NCBI GenBank assembly: GCA_027019685.1
Contig: JALUWH010000251.1
Coordinates: forward strand, 1-7,606
Reading direction: 5' to 3'
DNA: 7,606 nt
From: Ghiorsea sp.
Lineage (GTDB): Bacteria > Pseudomonadota > Zetaproteobacteria > Mariprofundales > Mariprofundaceae
Part shown: in pieces, positions 1 through 5,778 of the stretch
Position numbering within the stretch: position 1 is the first letter of the stretch
How the letters are laid out: the number at the start of each line of letters is the position of its first letter
Made by a program: the position numbers and the translations under genes
Notes under the pieces: model-generated
Told to the model about the DNA's origin: nothing
Database searches by the model: none
What the model saw: the letters and a program-made list of their open reading frames with translations, nothing else

Positions 1-516
1 CTCAGGTTTACCAAATTGTGCCACAATCATTTCTTTGTTGAGTTCTAAGCTTGGGATAAGCGACATTTCAGTAATAATCATACGCTGCACAGCTAATATA
101 TCTTGGTTAGATAAGTTCATACGAATCACCCCATTGGGGTATACTCGTGGTCGAGTGCCACGTTCGCGTATAGCTTCTAATTCTACATCAGTAGTTTTTA
201 ATGTAAGTAATACTTTACTGTGGTCAGCGATAGATGGGAAATAGGCTTCAAGTTTACCTGTATATTGTGCCTCTTGCCCTTCTTTAGTTTCTTTAGGGTA
301 TAAAAACAAAGCAGCATCAGTACGGCTTCTAAATGCTATTTCAGCATCGCGAACAGTGCTTTCACCCAGCACAATCCCCATGACATGCAGGTGCTGCTTA
401 TCATCGAAGAAGGTTCGTTGTTTAGGGTTTTCCCCAGACTGCTTGTAAATAGAACTGGTAATGTAAAATGTGGCTGAGCCAACAATGAGTATTAGTGCAA
501 GAGATATTTTCCACAT
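1..516 (-). CDS. Unrecognised membrane-anchored protein, fifth gene of the ccoGHIS operon (3' part missing)
   Basis: An open frame of 172 codons starts with ATG at 516 and has no stop before the left edge, so the C-terminus is not seen. The protein begins MWKISLALILIVGSA, a short N-terminal hydrophobic segment (about residues 4-20). This could be a membrane anchor or uncleaved signal, with the remainder probably periplasmic. I do not recognise the family. Two short motifs, LGES followed by TVRDAE (about 50-58) and QFGKP near the visible end (167-171), recall the 'G-S-x-x-x-V ... FG-x-P' pattern of small envelope proteins such as BamE-like domains. That likeness is only suggestive. The start lies 3 bases after the ccoS stop and has no clear Shine-Dalgarno sequence, so translation is probably coupled to ccoS. 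Its position suggests co-expression with oxidase maturation genes, but a direct role in assembly is inference. Confidence 0.8.
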   Translation of the reverse strand, partial: MWKISLALILIVGSATFYITSSIYKQSGENPKQRTFFDDKQHLHVMGIVLGESTVRDAEIAFRSRTDAALFLYPKETKEGQEAQYTGKLEAYFPSIADHSKVLLTLKTTDVELEAIRERGTRPRVYPNGVIRMNLSNQDILAVQRMIITEMSLIPSLELNKEMIVAQFGKPE

Positions 517-519
517 AGT

Positions 520-747
520 TTAGTTAGAGTTTTCATCCGATTTTTCTTCTGCTTCTTTCTTTTTAATATCAGTATGAGGTTTTATTTTTGCTGATTCAGG
601 AATCATGTCTTCATCATCCATGAGTATGCGGAAAGCTTCACCTGCCATATCATCATATTGGTCAGATTTGACAGACCAACGGAAGACTAGCAAAGCAATG
701 ATACTAAAGAGTAGTGCAGCAGGAATCAGCATTAAAATAATATCCAT
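520..747 (-). CDS. ccoS: CcoS, cbb3-type cytochrome oxidase assembly protein
   Basis: This 75-residue single-helix membrane protein has a hydrophobic segment at about residues 4-23, followed by FRWSVKSDQYDDMAGEAFRILMDD. Its aromatic-W-x-V-K/R-S-G/D-Q-Y/F-DD core and the later R-I-L-x-DD stretch are hallmarks of CcoS. In studied bacteria CcoS is needed to insert the haem b and copper cofactors into the CcoN subunit. The tail (about 45-75) is highly charged and rich in Lys and Glu; it is longer than in minimal CcoS proteins and probably cytoplasmic. The ATG at 745-747 is preceded by AAAGGA (756-761) at 8-base spacing, which supports this start. The gene begins 5 bases after ccoI ends and is followed after 3 bases by the unrecognised gene. 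Confidence 0.95.
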   Translation of the reverse strand: MDIILMLIPAALLFSIIALLVFRWSVKSDQYDDMAGEAFRILMDDEDMIPESAKIKPHTDIKKKEAEEKSDENSN

Positions 748-752
748 ATCAG

Positions 753-3236
753 TTATCCTTTGACGCGTTTATGAATGAGCAAAGCATTACCTATTACTAG
801 TAAAGAAGAAACAGGCATTGCAATAGCCGCAAATAATGGGTGAATCATACCACCCATTGCAAGTGGGATAACCAAGATATTGTAGCCCAAAGATATAGCA
901 AGGTTTTGTTTGATGGTTTTTATGGTTTGCGCGGATAAGCTAAATGCAGTAGGTAATTTACTTAATCCCCCTAGCAATACAGCATCGGCTGCATGGGCTG
1001 AAATATCTGTAGCTTGTCCCATTGCAATGCCAACATCAGCTTGTGTTAGTGCAGGCGCATCATTCACACCATCACCTACCATGCCAACTCGAAATCCTTT
1101 TGCTTGCAAAGCTTTTATTTTTTCCGCTTTTTCGCCTGGTAATACTTCAGCGATAACCTGTATAGGTTGTAATGTATCTAACTCTGCTACGATGGCTTGG
1201 GCTGATGCTTTTCGATCACCTGTGAGCAAGCTTACAGTGATGCCTTGCGACTGAAGGGTGTTGATTACAGAGGATGATTCTTCCCGTAGTTCATCACCCA
1301 ATGCAATCCAAGCTAAGAGTTCTTTATCATTAAAAATAACGACTAAGGTATGCCCTTGTTGTTCTTGGTGCTGGAGTTGTTTACTTATTTCATCAGTTAA
1401 ATCAATACCTTTAGACAAAAGCCAACCCAATGAGCCAACATGTAATATAGAGCCATTAAAACAACCTTCAACACCACGACCTTCAACATTGTCGAATTGT
1501 GATAAATTTTTATCAGCAGGGAAGGGTTGTAGCGTTGAGACGATAGCTTGCGCCAAGGGGTGTTCGGATGCTTGTTCTAAGGCATGAACTTGCGACCATA
1601 ATTGACCTTCATTTTTGACCAAAACTTGCTGGTTTACCACTGATAATTGACCGTGTGTAAGGGTACCTGTTTTATCGAAAACAATATGATTTAGGTGTAA
1701 TAACTCTTCCAGTGCGCTGCCGCGTTTGATGAGTACACCTAGCTTTCCACCAAGACCTGCACCGATAGAAATTGCCATGGGCGTTGCTAGTCCTAATGCA
1801 CAAGGGCAGGTAATGATAAGCACGGTAACAGCAGTCATGGTTGCAGTTGCAAAGTCTGCCTGATAAAACCAATACAAGAATGTGATAGCAGATAAAGCTA
1901 AAATGATAGTGACAAACCAAGGTACAATTTTATCTGCAACCCCTTGTATTTTAACTTTTGAGTCTTGTGCTTGTTCCACAAGCTCCACAATTTGGGATAA
2001 TACTGATTCATGTCCAAGGTGGGTCGCTTTGATTTTCAGTTGTCCAGAGATGTTTTGTGTGCCACCAACGACGTGACTACCTTGTTTTTTAATAAGTGGC
2101 CGTGATTCGCCAGATATAATGGATTCATCCACTTCAGAATATCCGTCCAAAACTTCACCATCAACGGGTAGGCGATCCCCAGGTTTGATACGTAAAATAT
2201 CACCATGTTTAACAGAGCGAAGCGGTATCAGTTCCTCATCACCATTATCATGAATCAGCCTTGCAGCACGAGGTAATAATGCTAATAAATGGCGGGTAGT
2301 TGAGCCTGCTGTTTCACGGGCAGATGACTCTAAGAAACGACCAACAAGTATTAAAAACACAAACATGGAAACAGAATCGAAATAAACGTGGTGCTCAACA
2401 CTGTCAGGGTTGAAAATGGTCACATAAGATGACCATAAAAAACTGGTGCTGATACCAATTGAAATGGGTAAATCCATGTTTGGTTTAACTGCTTTGATGG
2501 ATTTCCACGCACCAATAAAAAAAGTGTGCCCAGAGTAGGCAATGCCTGCAAAGGTGAGTACCATGGAATACCATTCAAATACGGCGCGCCATTCATCGGC
2601 AATGCCAAAAAAAGAACCGCCATACAAACACACAGCAGCAGTCATGACATTGGCAAATACAAAACCTGCAAATGCCATACGGAACAGAAGGTCTTGTCGG
2701 CGAGCTTTGTTGGCTTTTTGCTCCAAGTCTTCTTGATAAGGGATAGCTTGGTAGCCAAGTTTTCCCATCACTAGAATAGCTTCAGACAATAACATCTCAT
2801 CAGGTTTCCAACGCAAACGAAGACGGCGGCGGGTGAGGCTAACATCAGCAAAAGTAACTGCATCCATGTGTTGTAAAGCCTGCTCTATTAACCAAACACA
2901 AGCTGGGCAATGGATACCTTCAATCAATAAATCAGCTTGGTATGTGCCATCAGGAAACTGACGAACAAAGTCAGCTTGAAGATCTAAGCTATCAAAAAGC
3001 TTGGCATCTTCAGGTGCTTGTTCAGGGGTGTTCCAATCACGTGATTCTGGTGCAAACTTATAAAATGAATCCAAACCTGACTCATGAATAATGGCACATA
3101 CTTGTGCACAACCAGTGCAGCAAAAATCATGTGATTCATTTTGAATATCAGCATGAATAATGTTTTGTTTTGTCAGCGCTAAACCACAGTGAAAGCAGGA
3201 GCCTTCAAGTGCTTCTGTTGGATGTTGTGTATTCAC
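753..3236 (-). CDS. ccoI: CcoI, copper-exporting P1B-type ATPase for cbb3 oxidase assembly
   Basis: This 827-residue heavy-metal ATPase is predicted to move Cu(I) out of the cytoplasm across the inner membrane for the CuB site of cbb3 oxidase. In order it has: an N-terminal Cys-rich metal-binding domain (C14/C17, C39/C40, C43, C47), typical of CcoI/FixI; an HMA domain with GIHCPAC (C110, C113); membrane helices from about 187; an actuator loop with SGES (375-378); the ion-binding TCPCALG (C477, C479); the phosphorylated Asp D521 in DKTGT; the nucleotide-binding SEHPL (H559-P560); TGD (672-674); GDGVNDAP (721-728). Late helices carry Y785-N786 and MPVSS (M807, S810, S811), the Cu(I) signature of P1B-1 pumps. 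The start is GTG (3234-3236), 11 bases after ccoH, with no good Shine-Dalgarno. No alternative start lies between it and the in-frame stop at 3264-3266, so translational coupling to ccoH is likely. The usual TGES is SGES here, a conservative change. Confidence 0.97.
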   Translation of the reverse strand: MNTQHPTEALEGSCFHCGLALTKQNIIHADIQNESHDFCCTGCAQVCAIIHESGLDSFYKFAPESRDWNTPEQAPEDAKLFDSLDLQADFVRQFPDGTYQADLLIEGIHCPACVWLIEQALQHMDAVTFADVSLTRRRLRLRWKPDEMLLSEAILVMGKLGYQAIPYQEDLEQKANKARRQDLLFRMAFAGFVFANVMTAAVCLYGGSFFGIADEWRAVFEWYSMVLTFAGIAYSGHTFFIGAWKSIKAVKPNMDLPISIGISTSFLWSSYVTIFNPDSVEHHVYFDSVSMFVFLILVGRFLESSARETAGSTTRHLLALLPRAARLIHDNGDEELIPLRSVKHGDILRIKPGDRLPVDGEVLDGYSEVDESIISGESRPLIKKQGSHVVGGTQNISGQLKIKATHLGHESVLSQIVELVEQAQDSKVKIQGVADKIVPWFVTIILALSAITFLYWFYQADFATATMTAVTVLIITCPCALGLATPMAISIGAGLGGKLGVLIKRGSALEELLHLNHIVFDKTGTLTHGQLSVVNQQVLVKNEGQLWSQVHALEQASEHPLAQAIVSTLQPFPADKNLSQFDNVEGRGVEGCFNGSILHVGSLGWLLSKGIDLTDEISKQLQHQEQQGHTLVVIFNDKELLAWIALGDELREESSSVINTLQSQGITVSLLTGDRKASAQAIVAELDTLQPIQVIAEVLPGEKAEKIKALQAKGFRVGMVGDGVNDAPALTQADVGIAMGQATDISAHAADAVLLGGLSKLPTAFSLSAQTIKTIKQNLAISLGYNILVIPLAMGGMIHPLFAAIAMPVSSLLVIGNALLIHKRVKG

Positions 3237-3247
3237 AGATATTGAGT

Positions 3248-3814
3248 TTAAAGTGTGATGAAGTTAACGATTTTTTCAAGCGTTGTGGGCTCTTCATTGC
3301 CCTTACCCTGAATTATTACACGTTTGTTTAACATGTGTTTGTCTTCATCTTTGGCAAAAAGGAGGTTCATATCCCAAATGCCAGGCGTTAGCAGTGTTAG
3401 CTCTGCTTGATATACGCCTTTCTTATCGGTTTCTTTGAGGTTAAGCAATACATCAGCTTTAGCATCGCTTGGGCGATATGCTCTTAGTTCAGCATGACCA
3501 TGGCTGACAGGTTGTGCATATTTGTCAGTTACAACCAAAGTGATGATGCTAGGTTGATTAGCTTGGATGGTATTATCAACTTCTAGGTCAACATGCCACC
3601 CACGTTCTGCTTGCGTTCGATATTGGATGTCAATTTTATTTTGTTGTAAGCCGTATTTGTAGTATTTTTCAGTGACAAGGCCAGAACTGGTAGTCAAAGC
3701 AGCTTTAATAAATCCATAATTTACTGCAAATACAATTGCAAATAAGACAAACAGAGCCCATACATATGGGCTGTGAAAGGCTCTGTTTTTTTTGTCTGCA
3801 TTAGGTTTATTCAT
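3248..3814 (-). CDS. ccoH: CcoH/FixH, cbb3 oxidase maturation membrane protein
   Basis: This 188-residue protein has a Lys-rich cytoplasmic N-terminus, one membrane helix (about residues 16-39, WALFVLFAIVFAVNYGF) and a periplasmic beta-rich domain. The motif sequence after the helix (GLVTEKYYKYGL, 45-56) and RGWHVDLEV (71-79) are characteristic of FixH. FixH/CcoH interacts with the copper pump CcoI and with the assembling oxidase. It is essential for, or stabilises, cbb3 in the species where it has been tested. The length is somewhat above that of many FixH proteins because of a C-terminal tail (about 171-188). The ATG at 3812-3814 lies 3 bases after the ccoG stop, with AGGGA (3823-3827) at 8-base spacing. 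The gene sits between ccoG and ccoI as in the standard ccoGHIS order. Confidence 0.95.
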   Translation of the reverse strand: MNKPNADKKNRAFHSPYVWALFVLFAIVFAVNYGFIKAALTTSSGLVTEKYYKYGLQQNKIDIQYRTQAERGWHVDLEVDNTIQANQPSIITLVVTDKYAQPVSHGHAELRAYRPSDAKADVLLNLKETDKKGVYQAELTLLTPGIWDMNLLFAKDEDKHMLNKRVIIQGKGNEEPTTLEKIVNFITL

Positions 3815-3817
3815 GGT

Positions 3818-5239
3818 TTAATTCCCTGGTCCAAAGAACATTGATTCATAAGTTTTAGTTAGCTTAGGTTTGCCCATAGATTCCAATGTAAGCGTAATGG
3901 GTTGACGACCACCGCTTAAGTTCTTTTGTGGTACTTTGACAAGAAGGTCAATTTTTTTCGCTTGCGCACTTGTAAGTTTAAGTAGCTTATTATCATAATT
4001 GGTGGTGATGCCATCAATGCCAGTTACCTTCAAGATAAAATCAGAAGCCACTTCGGTTTTATTGAGAATAATAATATGGTACATATTTTGAATTGTTCGG
4101 TCAGACATCACTGTATAGGTTGGGCTACGTTCATGATGTACATTCATATCCAAATCTGTTTTGAAGAATACACTGTACATAATTCCAGCAAAAGTCAGTG
4201 CTGTAGCTAACATATATATCATAGGGCGGGGGCGTAAAAAACGTTTGCCAGCTTTAAGGTTGTTTTCTAGTTCATGGTAGGACATGAAACGAATCAAACC
4301 TTTGTCGCGACCTACTTTGGTCATAATATCATCGCATGCATCAATACATAGGCCACAGTTGATACAACCGATTTGGCTACCTGCGCGTATATCAACGCCT
4401 GTTGGGCATACGGATACACACATATTGCAATCTACACAGTCGCCTTTGTCACTGTTGTCTTGCCCCTTTTTAACACGACCACGTGGCTCACCACGGTGGT
4501 AATCATAAGTGGTTGTAATCGTGTCTTTATCAGTCATCACTGCTTGGATGCGTGCATAAGGGCAAACCCAGTTGCAGATTTGTTCACGAACAAAACCAGT
4601 GTTGATATAAAATAAAAAGAATACAAACCAGAAGGATACCCATTCATATATATTGTAGTCCAAGGTGAATAACTTAGACCAAGCGTTGTCTATTCCAGAG
4701 AAATAGCCAAGGAAAGTTACTGATGTTACCGTACAAATGGTAAACCACATCAAATGTTTAAAAGCTTTCTTGCGGATTTTTTCTGCGTTCCAAGGCATAG
4801 CATCTAACTTGATACGTTGACGAGCAGAACCTTCCGCCCAACGTTCAGTAAGTGTCATTAAGTCTGTCCACATGGTTTGTGGGCACATAGTTCCACAAAA
4901 AATGCGCCCTGCAATAGCAGTCATGGAAAAAAGAAGAATGAAAGCAAACAGCATTAGCAGAGCAAGGATAAGTAAGTCTTGTGGCCAAATAGTAACATCA
5001 AATAAGTAAAACTTTCGAGCTGGGATATCAAAGTAAATAGCTTGTCTACCATTCCAAGTAAAGTAAGGGAGAATAAAGAAAGGTATTAAAAGTGTTGACA
5101 TAATAAGCCATTTTATTTTTCTGAATCGTCCAGAAATACGACGAGCATGCACAGTGGAATCACCAGAATTGATATTCCAAACGGCATAATCTTCATGCTC
5201 AATTAAATAATCTGATTTTTTTGTTTGTGTCTCAGACAT
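3818..5239 (-). CDS. ccoG: CcoG/RdxA/FixG, membrane iron-sulfur protein (cupric reductase) of cbb3 assembly
   Basis: This 473-residue polytopic membrane protein has helices at about 44-62, 86-110, 163-183, 197-216 and 339-359. It shows the NapH/CcoG-type cysteine pairs CGTMCP (C115, C119) and CNWVCP (C222, C226). A ferredoxin domain follows with two four-Cys clusters: C268, C271, C274, C278-P and C292, C295, C298, C302. These would hold two [4Fe-4S] centres. A C-terminal Ig-like periplasmic domain (about 370-470) matches FixG_C. CcoG proteins reduce Cu(II) to Cu(I), supplying the form handled by CcoI and the CuB insertion pathway. The ATG at 5237-5239 is preceded by AAAGGAAGGG (5248-5257) at 8-base spacing. 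It is the first gene of the minus-strand operon, so the promoter should lie within 5240-5439. Confidence 0.97.
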   Translation of the reverse strand: MSETQTKKSDYLIEHEDYAVWNINSGDSTVHARRISGRFRKIKWLIMSTLLIPFFILPYFTWNGRQAIYFDIPARKFYLFDVTIWPQDLLILALLMLFAFILLFSMTAIAGRIFCGTMCPQTMWTDLMTLTERWAEGSARQRIKLDAMPWNAEKIRKKAFKHLMWFTICTVTSVTFLGYFSGIDNAWSKLFTLDYNIYEWVSFWFVFFLFYINTGFVREQICNWVCPYARIQAVMTDKDTITTTYDYHRGEPRGRVKKGQDNSDKGDCVDCNMCVSVCPTGVDIRAGSQIGCINCGLCIDACDDIMTKVGRDKGLIRFMSYHELENNLKAGKRFLRPRPMIYMLATALTFAGIMYSVFFKTDLDMNVHHERSPTYTVMSDRTIQNMYHIIILNKTEVASDFILKVTGIDGITTNYDNKLLKLTSAQAKKIDLLVKVPQKNLSGGRQPITLTLESMGKPKLTKTYESMFFGPGN

Positions 5240-5256
5240 GATGCAAACCCTTCCTT

Positions 5257-5268
5257 TCTAAATTTAGA
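5257..5268. promoter_or_regulatory. Perfect 12-bp palindrome next to the ccoG ribosome binding site
   Basis: TCTAAATTTAGA equals its own reverse complement. It touches the upstream edge of the ccoG Shine-Dalgarno (5248-5257), so it would lie in the ccoG leader. A dimeric regulator could bind here, or it could be a chance feature of AT-rich DNA. I do not recognise it as a known operator. Confidence 0.2.
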
Positions 5269-5365
5269 TTGTAACGCATTCAAAATGATAGCGGCGCGAA
5301 ATCGTATCGAATCCTTTTCTATAAGTCCAAATATAAAACCATAGCCAATGTAGGGAAAATAATGC

Positions 5366-5394
5366 TTGTTAAAATTTTTTAATGGTTTTAAAGT
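5366..5394 (+). promoter_or_regulatory. Candidate sigma-70 promoter for the ccoN-side operon
   Basis: TTGTTA (5366-5371, 4 of 6 to the -35 consensus) is followed after exactly 17 bases by TAAAGT (5389-5394, 4 of 6 to the -10). The spacer is very AT-rich and contains TTAAAA-TT-TTTTAA (5369-5382). The implied transcript start near 5401 would leave a leader of about 40 bases before the ATG at 5440. The match is modest, and other AT-rich hexamers nearby could serve instead. Confidence 0.3.
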
Positions 5395-5427
5395 TCCGCC
5401 AAGTAAAAAATTCTCGAATGGAGAAAC

Positions 5428-5434
5428 AGGAGGG
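5428..5434 (+). promoter_or_regulatory. Near-consensus ribosome binding site for the 27-codon ORF
   Basis: AGGAGGG lies 5 bases before the ATG at 5440-5442. It is one of the best Shine-Dalgarno matches in the window and the main argument that the tiny ORF downstream is translated. Confidence 0.7.
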
Positions 5435-5439
5435 ATAAT

Positions 5440-5523
5440 ATGCCGTTTATCTTAGGATTTGTTTATTATTTTACGTTTGTTGCGATTGTTGCTATTACAT
5501 CAATAATAACAGGCGCAGTCTAA
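5440..5523 (+). CDS. Small single-helix membrane protein, 27 residues, first ORF of the ccoN operon
   Basis: ATG at 5440, with TAA at 5521-5523, gives 27 residues beginning MPFILGFVYYF and ending TGAV. Nearly the whole peptide is hydrophobic or small, enough for one membrane helix, and it contains no charged side chain. The strong AGGAGGG site 5 bases ahead supports translation. It lies 45 bases before the 69-residue ORF on the same strand and is probably on the ccoN transcript. Terminal oxidases often carry tiny single-helix subunits, such as CcoM of Pseudomonas stutzeri cbb3 and CydX of cytochrome bd. The position and size fit that role, but I see no sequence match to either. Alternatives are a translated leader peptide or a chance ORF. 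Function is unknown. Confidence 0.6.
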   Translation: MPFILGFVYYFTFVAIVAITSIITGAV

Positions 5524-5524
5524 T

Positions 5525-5541
5525 ATCTAATAAAGTTAGAT
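5525..5541 (+). repeat. Small inverted repeat, possible AU-rich hairpin
   Basis: ATCTAA (5525-5530) and TTAGAT (5536-5541) are reverse complements separated by a 5-base loop, immediately after the stop of the 27-codon ORF. The stem is short and AU-rich and has no following T-run, so it is not a convincing terminator. It might modestly affect mRNA stability or access to the next start codon. Confidence 0.3.
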
Positions 5542-5568
5542 GAATTTAATATTAAAAGGAGTTGAGGT

Positions 5569-5778
5569 ATGAACGAAGTAGAAAAAACCGGTCATCTTAT
5601 AGAGAAACCTGGTCATGTTATGTTTAACCCAGACGCATGGCAGTTCGACGACCCAGTGGTCTTTTGGGTGACTGTAACAGTGGTATTCTGTTTAAGTATG
5701 CTTACAGTTTTATTCTTTTGGGTACGAAAGAATATGGCTGAAGATAGAAAAAATAAAGAGGGAGGTGCAGGCTCATGA
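5569..5778 (+). CDS. Unrecognised 69-residue single-helix membrane protein overlapping ccoN
   Basis: The protein has a polar N-terminus (residues 1-28, ending NPDAWQFDDP), one strong membrane helix (about 29-52) and a short basic tail (VRKNMAEDRKNKEGG). By the positive-inside rule the tail should face the cytoplasm and the N-terminus the periplasm. The ATG at 5569-5571 has AAAAGGAG (5554-5561) at 7-base spacing. The TGA at 5776-5778 overlaps the ccoN ATG (5775-5777), giving an ATGA junction, and the ccoN ribosome binding site lies inside this gene. It is therefore tightly coupled to the catalytic subunit. Size and topology resemble CcoQ-like or other accessory oxidase subunits, but CcoQ normally lies after ccoO and I see no CcoQ motif. 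A role in cbb3 structure or assembly is inferred from position only. Confidence 0.88.
   Translation: MNEVEKTGHLIEKPGHVMFNPDAWQFDDPVVFWVTVTVVFCLSMLTVLFFWVRKNMAEDRKNKEGGAGS

Larger units (their letters stand above)
5240..5439. other. Divergent intergenic region between ccoG and the ccoN-side operon
   Basis: These 200 bases separate the two divergent operons and must hold both promoters or share regulators with them. I find no exact FNR/ANR site (TTGAT-N4-ATCAA), although cbb3 operons are often under such control. The nearest thing is TTG-N9-CAA at 5269-5283, which is one base too long. For the minus strand there are only weak promoter candidates: a TATATT-like -10 (5330-5335) without a good -35, or TTGGAC (5325-5330) with TACGAT (5301-5306) at 18-base spacing. 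The plus-strand candidate is listed separately. No coding sequence with a ribosome binding site is visible, apart from the ORF that starts at 5440. Confidence 0.7.

Noticed and set aside
35..244. 69-codon plus-strand open frame opposite the left-edge gene
   Set aside because: The minus-strand frame is open across the full 516 bases and fits the operon spacing. The plus-strand frame has no ribosome binding site or recognisable features.
910..1587. Two plus-strand open frames of 109-114 codons opposite ccoI
   Set aside because: They lie antisense to the conserved phosphorylation and nucleotide-binding domains of ccoI. They have no recognisable protein features, so they are shadows of the real gene.
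5269..5283. TTG-N9-CAA resembling an FNR box
   Set aside because: FNR sites have TTG and CAA separated by 8 bases with AT flanks (TTGAT-N4-ATCAA). This one has 9 between them and the inner half-site bases do not match.
5285..5344. 19-codon plus-strand ORF in the intergenic region (starts MIAARNR)
   Set aside because: It has no ribosome binding site, no recognisable features, and is short enough to be expected by chance.
5418..5438. Six-codon ORF (MEKQEG) spanning the ribosome binding site of the 27-codon ORF
   Set aside because: It has no Shine-Dalgarno of its own. The codons simply read through AGGAGGG, so a coincidence is more likely than a leader peptide.
5525..5556. Possible transcription terminator between the 27-codon and 69-residue ORFs
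   Set aside because: The stem is only 6 AU-rich pairs and no U-run follows, so termination is unlikely.
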